A stretch of DNA of 64,000 nucleotides from Microbacterium pumilum (lineage in GTDB: Bacteria > Actinomycetota > Actinomycetes > Actinomycetales > Microbacteriaceae), in contig NZ_BAAAOH010000001.1 in the NCBI RefSeq assembly GCF_039530225.1, positions 1,612,001 to 1,676,000 of the forward strand, given 5' to 3'. Positions 25,534-33,491 of the stretch are shown one piece after another. The notes beneath the pieces were generated by a model, which did no database searches, was not told the DNA's origin, and saw only the letters and a list, made by a program, of their open reading frames with translations. Position 1 is the stretch's first letter; each line of letters begins with the position of its first letter. The position numbers and the translations under genes are program-made.

Positions 25534-26607
25534 TCAGCGCGTCGTCTCGCGCTCGATCGCTGCGATGAACGCGTCGATGTCGGCTTCGGTCGTGTCGAAG
25601 CTGCACATCCATCGCACCTCGTTCTTCGCGGCATCCCAGTCATAGAAGCGGAATGACTCGCGCAGGCGATCGGCGACGCCGTCGGGCACCGTCGCGAAAA
25701 CGCCGTTCGCCTGGGTCGGCTGTGTGAAGGCGACGCCGCGGATCGAGCCGTCGGCGATGCCCGCCTCGACGCCTGCACGCAGGCGCTGCGCCATGGCGTT
25801 CGAGTGGGAGGCGCTGCGCAGCCACAGGTCGCTCTCGAGCAGCGCGATGAGCTGAGCCGAGACGAACCGCATCTTGGACGACAGCTGCATGTTGAGCTTG
25901 CGGAGGAACGTCAGTCCGGCGGAAGCCTCGGGATTCAGCACCACGATGGCCTCGCCGAGCATGGCGCCGTTCTTCGTGCCGCCGAAGCTCAGCACGTCGA
26001 CGCCGGCGTCGCGGGTGAAGTCCCGCAGCGGCAGACCGAGGGATGCGGCGGCGTTCGACACGCGCGCGCCATCCATGTGCAGCCGCATGCCATGCCCGTG
26101 CACGTGGTCGGCGATCGCGCGGATTTCACCGACCGAATAGAGGGTGCCGAGTTCGGTGGACTGCGTGATCGACACCACCAGCGGCTGCGCGCGGTGCTCG
26201 TCCCCCCAGCCCCATGCCTCGCGGTCGATGAGCTCCGGGGTCAGCTTGCCGTCATCCGTCGGCACGTTCAGGATCTTGATCCCCGCGACCCGTTCCGGTG
26301 CGCCGCCCTCGTCGACGTTGATGTGGGCGGTGGATGCGGCGATCACCGCACCCCAGCGGGGCAGCATCGACTGCAGCCCGACCACGTTCGCACCGGTGCC
26401 GTTGAAGACCGGGAAGGCCTCGACGCCGACACCGAAGTGCTGGGTGAAGACCTGCTGAAGCCTGGCGGTGTACTCGTCCTCGCCGTACGCGACCTGATGG
26501 CCGTCGTTGGCCGCCGCGATCGCGGCGAGCACCTCGGGATGGATGCCGGAATAGTTGTCGGACGCGAAGCCGCGGACGTTCGGGTTGTGCAGGGTGGTCA
26601 CGGTCAT
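25534..26607 (-). CDS. Low-specificity L-threonine aldolase family protein
   Basis: The 357-residue PLP enzyme has Lys212 in LSFGGTKNGAM as the Schiff-base lysine and Asp179 (LHMDGARVSNA) contacting the cofactor. The N-terminal SDNYSGIHPEV segment is typical of this family, which cleaves L-threonine or L-allo-threonine to glycine and acetaldehyde. ATG at 26607 is preferred over an in-frame TTG one codon earlier. It is divergent from the SRPBCC gene at 26719. Stereospecificity cannot be told from sequence. Confidence 0.9.
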   Translation of the reverse strand: MTVTTLHNPNVRGFASDNYSGIHPEVLAAIAAANDGHQVAYGEDEYTARLQQVFTQHFGVGVEAFPVFNGTGANVVGLQSMLPRWGAVIAASTAHINVDEGGAPERVAGIKILNVPTDDGKLTPELIDREAWGWGDEHRAQPLVVSITQSTELGTLYSVGEIRAIADHVHGHGMRLHMDGARVSNAAASLGLPLRDFTRDAGVDVLSFGGTKNGAMLGEAIVVLNPEASAGLTFLRKLNMQLSSKMRFVSAQLIALLESDLWLRSASHSNAMAQRLRAGVEAGIADGSIRGVAFTQPTQANGVFATVPDGVADRLRESFRFYDWDAAKNEVRWMCSFDTTEADIDAFIAAIERETTR

Positions 26608-26718
26608 CAAGCCTACGGCCGCGGCATCCGCTCACCGTCCGTCCGTCACCCTCCGTCGACAGTGTCGCCGCTTCCCGCTACGGTCGGTTTCGACCGGCTC
26701 AACGATGAAGGGCGCCTC

Positions 26719-27222
26719 ATGGCCGAGCAGACTTTCGATGTTCACGTCGAGCGTGAGTTCGACGCACCGATCGAGCGCGTGTGGGCGGCGTGGACGACGC
26801 CAGACGACCTGCGCGCGTGGTGGGGGCCGACGGGCTTCTCCTGCCCGCGCGCCGAGGTCGACATCCGAGAAGGTGGCAGCATCTTCGTGACGATGCGTGC
26901 CCCCGACGAGTGGGGTGGGGGCGAGTACCACTCGGTGTGGGAGATCACCGAGCTCGACGAACCGGTGCTCCTGCGCTACATCTATCGGTTCACGGACGCC
27001 GACCGCAACGTGATCACACCGGCCGAGTCCGGCGTCCCGGCAGAGGGCATTCCCGACGAGGCCCACCACGAGGTGCTGCTCACGGCGGTGGGCGACGGCC
27101 GCACGCGGCTCGAGATGACCGAGCACGGCTACACGAACGAGCAGACGCGCGACATGTCGCGCAGCGGGCTCGATCAGTGCCTCGACAAGATGGCAGAGGT
27201 GGTCTCGGCGCAGCCGCGCTGA
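26719..27222 (+). CDS. SRPBCC/AHSA1-type protein
   Basis: The 167-residue START-like fold protein carries the opening REFDAPIERVWAAWTTPDDLRAWWGP and the closing helix DQCLDKMAEVV of the Aha1-C-terminal-like SRPBCC family. These bind hydrophobic ligands, and their function is generally unknown. Start at ATG 26719 is fixed by the conserved N-terminus. The oxidase gene begins 78 bases downstream on the same strand, so the two may share a transcript. Confidence 0.85.
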   Translation: MAEQTFDVHVEREFDAPIERVWAAWTTPDDLRAWWGPTGFSCPRAEVDIREGGSIFVTMRAPDEWGGGEYHSVWEITELDEPVLLRYIYRFTDADRNVITPAESGVPAEGIPDEAHHEVLLTAVGDGRTRLEMTEHGYTNEQTRDMSRSGLDQCLDKMAEVVSAQPR

Positions 27223-27299
27223 GGCGGCAACGTCAGGGCGATTCGGTCCATCAGCCCGCCCTCGTCGGTCGGGGTGCTCGCGTGGCTAGAGTCGAGTCC

Positions 27300-28694
27300 A
27301 TGCCCGTGGACCCCCTCGACGCAGAGTCCGTCGCCGCCGCGCTGCGCCGGATCGTGCGGTCCGATCAGCTGCTCTCGGATCCGGCGCTTCGCGACGAGTA
27401 TGCGCACGACGACGCCGAGTGGGCCGATTTCCACCGACCGCTGGCCGTGGTCCTGGCCGAATCGGCCGACGACGTGGCCGCCGTCGTACGTTTCGCCGCC
27501 GGCGCGGGTCTGTCGGTCGTCGCCCGCGGCGCAGGCACGGGGCTTTCGGGCGGCGCCAACGCGCTCGCGAACTCTCTCGTCGTCTCGCTCGAGCGCATGA
27601 CCCGGATCCTCGAGCTCGACGTCGCCGAACGGGTCGTGGTCGCCGAGGCGGGAGTCATCAACGACGACCTGCGCCAAGCGGTCGCCGCCGAGGGTCTGTG
27701 GTATCCGCCCGACCCGGCGAGCTACCGCATCTCGACGATCGGCGGAAATGTCGCCACGAACGCGGGCGGCATCTGCTGCGTCAAGTACGGCGTCACGCGC
27801 GACTACGTCCTCGGCATGACGGTCGTGCTCGCCGACGGCGCGATCGTGCACCTCGGGCGCCGCACCGCGAAGGGCGCGACGGGCTACGACCTGACGGCCC
27901 TCATGGTGGGATCCGAGGGCACGCTCGGCATCGTCACCGACGTGACGCTGAAGCTCCTGCCCCTCGGCGGTCGCGAAGATCGCGCGATCGTGGGCTCGTT
28001 CTCGTCACTCGAGGCCGCCGGAGTCGCGGTCGCGGCGATCGGCGCGGCGGGCGTCATCCCGTCCGCCCTCGAGATCGTCGATGAGATGTGCCTGCGCGCG
28101 GTCGACGAATGGCAGTCGCTCGGGCTGCCGCATGACGCGGCCGCGGTGCTCCTGGCGACGGTCGACGAGCCTGGAGATTCGGGTGCAGCGGTAGCGGCAT
28201 CCGTCGCCGTTCTCATGACGGATGCCGGAGCTCTGCGCGTCGAGCAGGCGGCGGCACCCGACGAGATCGAGCGCCTCTTCCTCGCTCGCCGGCTCGCGTA
28301 CCCCGCGCTGGAGCGGCTCGGACCCGTGCTCACCGAAGACATCTGCGTGCCGCGCAGCGCGGTGCCCGAGATGCTGGCTCGCATCCGCGACACCGCCGCC
28401 GCGCACGACGTCGTGATCGCGACGATCGCCCATGCCGGGGACGGCAATCTGCATCCGCTCATCATCGCTCCCGAGGGCGACGAGGCCGCCAAGGCGCGTG
28501 CGAAGGAGGCCTTCGATCGCATCGTCGACGACTGCCGGGCCCTCGGCGGCACCGTGACGGGCGAGCACGGCGTCGGGCTGCTCAAGCTGCCGGGCGCCCG
28601 ACGGGAGCTCGGAGAGCGCGTTGTCGGCATGCACCGGGACATCAAGGCCGCGCTCGATCCGCTCGGCATCCTGAACCCTGGCAAAGCCTTCTAG
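27300..28694 (+). CDS. FAD-linked oxidase, glycolate oxidase GlcD-like
   Basis: This 464-residue flavoprotein of the PCMH/FAD-linked oxidase C family has the FAD-binding segment ARGAGTGLSGG at residues 75-85 and the STIGGNVATNAGG loop. The C-terminal domain carries HAGDGNLHP and GEHGVGLLK, which provide the substrate-side His residues. It oxidises a 2-hydroxy acid (glycolate or D-lactate type) to a 2-oxo acid. No GlcE or iron-sulfur GlcF gene is adjacent, so it may act alone like a D-lactate dehydrogenase. ATG at 27300 is consistent with the family's N-terminus. Confidence 0.9.
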   Translation: MPVDPLDAESVAAALRRIVRSDQLLSDPALRDEYAHDDAEWADFHRPLAVVLAESADDVAAVVRFAAGAGLSVVARGAGTGLSGGANALANSLVVSLERMTRILELDVAERVVVAEAGVINDDLRQAVAAEGLWYPPDPASYRISTIGGNVATNAGGICCVKYGVTRDYVLGMTVVLADGAIVHLGRRTAKGATGYDLTALMVGSEGTLGIVTDVTLKLLPLGGREDRAIVGSFSSLEAAGVAVAAIGAAGVIPSALEIVDEMCLRAVDEWQSLGLPHDAAAVLLATVDEPGDSGAAVAASVAVLMTDAGALRVEQAAAPDEIERLFLARRLAYPALERLGPVLTEDICVPRSAVPEMLARIRDTAAAHDVVIATIAHAGDGNLHPLIIAPEGDEAAKARAKEAFDRIVDDCRALGGTVTGEHGVGLLKLPGARRELGERVVGMHRDIKAALDPLGILNPGKAF

Positions 28695-28808
28695 GACTGG
28701 CACCGAGGAGGTCCCGCCGCTACGGTCGGCGGTGGGGAGACGTCGCGATCGAGGTTCATAGGTCGCTGACGGGTCATGCACTGCGCAACCGTCGGCACGG
28801 AGGATGTT

Positions 28809-30704
28809 GTGAACCACAAGGAGAAGACGATCGCGCGCGTCCGGGTCGGACTGGCGATCGCGGTGATCGCGGGATTGGCGCTCGCCGCATCGCCGGCCGC
28901 CGCCCGAGAGGTCCCGAGCGTGGATCAGGATCCGGGGCGGACGGGGATCCCCGGCGAGGTGGTCGATCTCGCCGGCGCGCCGATTCCCGGTGCTCTGGTG
29001 CGGATCACACCGACCGACCGCGACCCCGAGCTGTTCTCCGAAGAGACGACGACCGACGCGAGCGGCGACTATGCGGTCGACCTCGAGCCCGGCTTCTACG
29101 TGGTGCGGGTCGAGGCCCAGGGCTACGTCGGCGAGTACTGGAGCAACGCACGCATCAGCGCCTATGCGCGCGAGCTGTCGTTGAGCGCCGGCCGGACGGA
29201 GGATGTCTCGTTCGATCTGGCGCCCCTCTCCTCCGAGGTGGGCCGCGTCACGGCAGACATGCGGCGTGCGCCCACCGCGGCTTCCGAGTCGATCCTCGCG
29301 AATGCCGTCGCCGACATGCTGCGGGCGCAGCCTACGAGGGACTCGTCGAACGTCGCGGCGATCGTGTCACCGTACGAGCTGCACGCCGATCTGCTGTACG
29401 CACAGTCGGCGGGCGAGGGCGACGGGGTCGTGACGTATGAAGAGCTCGCCGCGGTCATCTCACCCGATGCGGTCTCGGGCTCGACCATCCTCACCGGCGC
29501 TCAGATCCGCGGCATCCTGACCCCGTCTGCCGCAACCACAGGCGGAGTCGGATACGGACTGTCGGGAATCACCTACACGGTCGACGAGACCGCCACGGGA
29601 GCGGCACGCCTCCAGAACGTGGTCATCGACGGCCAGCCTATGGAGGGTGCCGGAGAATACCGCGTCGCCTACTTCGGGGTATCGGCGTCGGGCGGATTCG
29701 AGACGGAGAGCCACCCGGGGTGGGCCCTCGAAGGCGCGATCCGCGGTCTCGGACGCGACCGTCCCATCGCCTCGGGCGATCTCGCCCAGAAGTCGATCGG
29801 TCTCAACCTTCACGCGGCGACCGCGTCGAACGCGCCGGGCTACTCCGCGCTCCTGCCCATCGTCGTCACCATGTCTTCACTCGACTTCGTCAACACGCCT
29901 GCACGGGCAACGCTCGTCGAGGCGTCGATCGCCGGCATCCACGTCGGATCCGGAGCCATCGATCACGTGGTCGACCCCGCGCGTCCGGATGCCATCGGGC
30001 ATTCGCAGCTCACCGTGTCGATCCCCACGGGTGTCGTAGGCGAGGTCCCGCTGGAGCTCACCACCTCGACGGGCACGTTCTTCTCGATTCCGATCACGGT
30101 ATACAGCGGGCCACCACCGGCAGTGAAGGTGCCTTCGCGGGCATGGGGTGTGCCGACGAGCCTGGTGCCGCGGTCGACGGAGAACCTCACGTTCGTCGCT
30201 CACGTCATCGCGAGCGGCACACCCACCGGTGTCGTCACGGTCTTCGACGGATCGAAGGCGATCGCTTCGCGGTCCATCGATGCGCGGGGCCGTGCGGTCT
30301 TCACCTTGCCGCCGCTGAGTCCGGGGCTCCACAAGCTCTCTGTGGACTACCCGGGCGATGTCAACACCAAGCCGTCGAAGAGCGTCCCTGTGCCCGTCTT
30401 CGTCCGCGCCCCCGCGCTGAGCAGTCACTCCGAGGAGGGGCTCTGGAAACGCCTGCCTTCGCCGGCCTCTTCGACCAGCGGGGGCGCGGACAGCCAGGCC
30501 AGCACCCCGTCGTTGAACGCCTTGGGCTGCTCGAGGTTCGTCGCATGGCCCGCTTTGCGGATGACCGCCGACGTGCCTCTGGGGGCGAGGGATGCCGCCG
30601 CGGCCGCATGCTCGCACGGCCAGAACTCGCTCTCGCGACCCGCGACGAACAAGACCGGAACCTGGGTCGCCGCGATCGCCGGGCGCCAATCACGCCGGGC
30701 GTGA
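28809..30704 (+). CDS. Secreted surface protein with 5'-nucleotidase C-terminal-like domain, abnormal 3' end
   Basis: The 631-residue product starts at GTG 28809 (GGAGG 5 bases upstream) with a signal peptide ending near SPAAAR. Domains in order are: a carboxypeptidase-regulatory-like beta domain (residues 30-140), a region resembling the 5'-nucleotidase C-terminal substrate domain (DGVVTYEEL, LTGAQIRGIL, GLSGITYTVDE, GEYRVA; about 200-340), a linker, and one Ig-like Big_3-type domain (about 455-540). The metallophosphoesterase catalytic domain normally preceding the 5'-nucleotidase domain is absent. After VPVFVRAP the frame has no stop and runs about 280 bases antisense through the alpha/beta hydrolase gene, giving a meaningless Ser/Arg/Ala tail. 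The normal 3' end, with any further Ig repeats and wall anchor, is probably lost. Confidence 0.65.
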   Translation: MNHKEKTIARVRVGLAIAVIAGLALAASPAAAREVPSVDQDPGRTGIPGEVVDLAGAPIPGALVRITPTDRDPELFSEETTTDASGDYAVDLEPGFYVVRVEAQGYVGEYWSNARISAYARELSLSAGRTEDVSFDLAPLSSEVGRVTADMRRAPTAASESILANAVADMLRAQPTRDSSNVAAIVSPYELHADLLYAQSAGEGDGVVTYEELAAVISPDAVSGSTILTGAQIRGILTPSAATTGGVGYGLSGITYTVDETATGAARLQNVVIDGQPMEGAGEYRVAYFGVSASGGFETESHPGWALEGAIRGLGRDRPIASGDLAQKSIGLNLHAATASNAPGYSALLPIVVTMSSLDFVNTPARATLVEASIAGIHVGSGAIDHVVDPARPDAIGHSQLTVSIPTGVVGEVPLELTTSTGTFFSIPITVYSGPPPAVKVPSRAWGVPTSLVPRSTENLTFVAHVIASGTPTGVVTVFDGSKAIASRSIDARGRAVFTLPPLSPGLHKLSVDYPGDVNTKPSKSVPVPVFVRAPALSSHSEEGLWKRLPSPASSTSGGADSQASTPSLNALGCSRFVAWPALRMTADVPLGARDAAAAACSHGQNSLSRPATNKTGTWVAAIAGRQSRRA

Positions 30705-31324
30705 TCGCCCAGCAGCTCGAGCTCGGCGGAGGTGAATCCCGCCTTCGCGGCCTTGAGGTCCATCGCCTTCAGCAGCCGCCCGATCCGCACCGGACCCTTC
30801 GACACGAGCGGATGACGCGCGGGGTCGGGGATGCCGGTCGCGAAGAACGTGTCGACGTTCGAGCTGTCGTAGTCGTAGAAGCCGTACGCCCAGTCGTCGG
30901 AGTTCAGCATCTTCGGCGTCTGGTCCACGATCACGATGTCGCGGATGCCGGCTGCCCCGCCGTTCGACAGCAGCGCCCAGATCGAGTTGCCGCCCATCGA
31001 CTGACCGATCAGTGTCACGTCCTCGAGGCCCAGTTCACGGATCGCATCGCCGACGTCGGCACCGTGGCGGTCCATCGTGTGGCTGCCGTCCGGACCGACC
31101 TCCGAATCGCCGTGGCCGCGACGGTTGAACGCGATGACGCGATGACCGGCCTTCTCGAGCGCCGCGAGCTGCGGCCTCCATGACGTCGCGGCGGCCTTGA
31201 AGCCGGCGATCAGCATGACCGGTCGGCCCGCGGCATCCCCGGACTCGAGGTAGGTGAGCCGGACTCCGTCGGAAGTCGTGATCCCGGGCATCGTCGCCTC
31301 GCTCTGCTCGTCGTACCGACGCAT
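30425..31324 (-). CDS. Alpha/beta-fold hydrolase
   Basis: The protein is 299 residues from 31324, or 288 from ATG 31291, which begins MPGITTSDGVRLTYLESGD and is the better family start. It has the nucleophile motif GQSMGG and the catalytic His in GHATNLEQP. The cap region lies between, around WAYGFYDYDSSNVDTFF. It is a general esterase, lipase or haloperoxidase-like hydrolase of unknown substrate. The last 18 residues (after LAWLSAPP) are Glu/Arg/Ser-rich and not typical. They lie where the convergent surface-protein frame crosses, so this end of the gene was probably altered by the same rearrangement. Confidence 0.82.
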   Translation of the reverse strand: MRRYDEQSEATMPGITTSDGVRLTYLESGDAAGRPVMLIAGFKAAATSWRPQLAALEKAGHRVIAFNRRGHGDSEVGPDGSHTMDRHGADVGDAIRELGLEDVTLIGQSMGGNSIWALLSNGGAAGIRDIVIVDQTPKMLNSDDWAYGFYDYDSSNVDTFFATGIPDPARHPLVSKGPVRIGRLLKAMDLKAAKAGFTSAELELLGDHARRDWRPAIAATQVPVLFVAGRESEFWPCEHAAAAASLAPRGTSAVIRKAGHATNLEQPKAFNDGVLAWLSAPPLVEEAGEGRRFQSPSSE

Positions 31325-31341
31325 CCGCGCCGACGATCAGC

Positions 31342-32016
31342 CTATGTCGACAGGTCGATGACGGTGTCGTTCACCGCCGCGGCATCCTGTGAGAACAGTC
31401 CGAGGTACGTATCGGCCAGCGTCTCTTCGAGGCCGGCGAGCGCCTTGACACGGAAGATGACGGATGCCGCGCGCAGCGGCTCGCCGGCATCCCGAGCCGC
31501 TTTCGCGAAGCCCTGCGCGACCGCGCGCATCCATGCCTCGCTCGCCGCCTTGACCGCGGCATAGTTCGCGCCCCCGGCGAGCGGGCGCGCGACGGCGGTC
31601 GACGACACGATCGCCTCGCGCCCCGCGGTGGAGGCTCGAACGTCAGCGTCGAACTCCCGGCTCACGAGGCGCAGAGCCGTGAGCGACGACTCGAGGAAGC
31701 GGAAGTCGTCGTCCGTCTGACCGGCGAGCCCGCCGCCACCCCGCCACCCGCCCACCAGGTGCAGGATGCCGTCCACCGGGCCGAGTCTGTCGTGCACCCG
31801 TTCGGCGAGCGCCGCCACCCCGGCTTCGTTCGTGAGGTCGCACACCTCGGCGACCATCCCCGCAAGGCTGCCGGCCAGCACGTCGGTCTTCTCGGGGTCG
31901 TGTCCCGCCACGACGACGTGCGCGCCGGCATCGAGGAGCGTCTGTGCCGCCGCGCGACCCGCCATGCTCGTGCCCCCGGCCAGGAGGATGGTGCGCCCGC
32001 TCATGGATCCCGTCAT
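31342..32016 (-). CDS. Short-chain dehydrogenase/reductase-like protein
   Basis: The 224-residue Rossmann-fold protein has the nucleotide motif LAGGTSMAGRA near the N-terminus and YAAVK as the catalytic Tyr/Lys pair. SSTAV holds the Ser. The coenzyme motif is AGGTxxxGxA rather than the usual TGxxxGIG, so cofactor preference is unclear. ATG at 32016 is chosen over 32043, where the extra residues are charged and unconserved; 32004 is also possible. It ends 18 bases before the hydrolase start on the same strand, suggesting an operon. Substrate unknown. Confidence 0.8.
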   Translation of the reverse strand: MTGSMSGRTILLAGGTSMAGRAAAQTLLDAGAHVVVAGHDPEKTDVLAGSLAGMVAEVCDLTNEAGVAALAERVHDRLGPVDGILHLVGGWRGGGGLAGQTDDDFRFLESSLTALRLVSREFDADVRASTAGREAIVSSTAVARPLAGGANYAAVKAASEAWMRAVAQGFAKAARDAGEPLRAASVIFRVKALAGLEETLADTYLGLFSQDAAAVNDTVIDLST

Positions 32017-32074
32017 GGGCTCATCCTCGCACCGGGACTTCACTTTTGTCGGAGGCGGCCGTTACCGTCGAACG

Positions 32075-33487
32075 ATGGCAGCCGACACCGATTCGGGCGC
32101 TCAGGGCGGAGCAGTGCTCGCCCCGCCTGGTGGCATGCGCATTTTCGTGCAGGTGCTCATCAACACCGGCGCCGCGAACGTCACGACGAGCTTCCTCTGG
32201 TTCGCGCTCACGTTCTGGGCCTATCTCGAGACGAGGTCGGTGCTCGCGACCGGAGTCATCGGCGGCGTGTACATGCTGCTGATCGCGGTGTTCGGGATGC
32301 TGTTCGGCACGCTCGTCGACCGGCATCGAAAGCACCGTGTGATGGTGCTCTCCGCCTTCGTGACGCTGGTTGCGTTCCTGGTCGCAGGTGCCCTGTACCT
32401 GGCGTTCCCCGAGTCCGCACTGGCCGACCTCGGCGAGCCCTGGTTCTGGCTCTTCTCGGGCGTCATCCTGCTCGGGGCGGTTGTCGAGAACCTGCGCAGC
32501 ATCGCCCTCTCGACGACGGTGACGCTTCTCGTGCCCGTCGAACGGCACGCGAACGCGAACGGTCTCGTCGGCACCGTCCAGGGCGTGGCATTCATGGTGA
32601 CGAGCGTCTTCAGCGGGCTCGCGATCGGCCTCCTGGGGCTCGGGTGGACGCTCGTGATCGCGATCGTCCTGACGGTCGCGGCCCTCGTGCACCTGCTGCT
32701 CATCCGCATCCCCGAGGCCGCCCCGGCGAGGACGACCGAGAGGCGGCCGCTGATCGATCTGCGGGGCAGCGTCCGCGCTGTCGCCGCCGTGTCGGGCCTG
32801 TTCGCGCTGATCCTCTTCTCCACGCTCAACAACCTCATCGGCGGCGTCTACATGGCGCTCATGGACCCGTACGGTCTCACCCTCTTCCCCGTCGAGTGGT
32901 GGGGCGTGGTCCTCGGCATCACGGCCACGGGGTTCATCATCGGCGGCGCCTTCATCGCGAAGTTCGGCCTCGGTCGCAATCCCATCCGCACGATGCTCCT
33001 GTTCGTCATCGTGATGGGTGGGCTCGGCAGCCTGTTCACGATTCGCGAGTGGTGGTGGCTGTACGCGATCGGGATCTGGCTGTACATGTGCCTCATCCCG
33101 ATCGTCGAGGCATCCGAGCAGACCGTGATCCAGAAGGTCGTGCCGTACGAGACGCAGGGACGGGTCTTCGGCTTCGCTCAGGCTTTCGAGGCCGCGGCGG
33201 CGCCTGTGACGGCGTTCCTCATCGCGCCGCTCGCACAGTTCTGGATCATCCCGTACATGAGCTCCGAAGCGGGGCAGCAAACCTGGGGCTGGCTGCTCGG
33301 CGAGGGCCAGGCGCGCGGCATCGCGCTCATCTTCTTCTTCTCGGGCTTGATCATGGTCGTCCTCGCCATCCTCGCGTTCATGACGAAGGCGTACCGCACA
33401 CTCTCTGCCGAGTACGCCGAGGCGCCGTCCGGCGACGGGGAGGATGCGTCGGAGGCGGACATGACCACCTCCGACGCGCGGGACTGA
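32075..33487 (+). CDS. Major facilitator superfamily transporter
   Basis: This 470-residue polytopic inner-membrane protein has about 11-12 hydrophobic segments. The MFS loop signature between the second and third spans reads GTLVDRHRKHRVM. The order and the VENLRSIALSTTVTLLV segment resemble efflux-type MFS proteins (MFS_3/TmrB-like). The C-terminal 30 residues are acidic and cytoplasmic. It is transcribed divergently from the SDR gene and ends 4 bases before the convergent DUF6421 gene. The substrate cannot be inferred. Confidence 0.88.
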   Translation: MAADTDSGAQGGAVLAPPGGMRIFVQVLINTGAANVTTSFLWFALTFWAYLETRSVLATGVIGGVYMLLIAVFGMLFGTLVDRHRKHRVMVLSAFVTLVAFLVAGALYLAFPESALADLGEPWFWLFSGVILLGAVVENLRSIALSTTVTLLVPVERHANANGLVGTVQGVAFMVTSVFSGLAIGLLGLGWTLVIAIVLTVAALVHLLLIRIPEAAPARTTERRPLIDLRGSVRAVAAVSGLFALILFSTLNNLIGGVYMALMDPYGLTLFPVEWWGVVLGITATGFIIGGAFIAKFGLGRNPIRTMLLFVIVMGGLGSLFTIREWWWLYAIGIWLYMCLIPIVEASEQTVIQKVVPYETQGRVFGFAQAFEAAAAPVTAFLIAPLAQFWIIPYMSSEAGQQTWGWLLGEGQARGIALIFFFSGLIMVVLAILAFMTKAYRTLSAEYAEAPSGDGEDASEADMTTSDARD

Positions 33488-33491
33488 CGGC

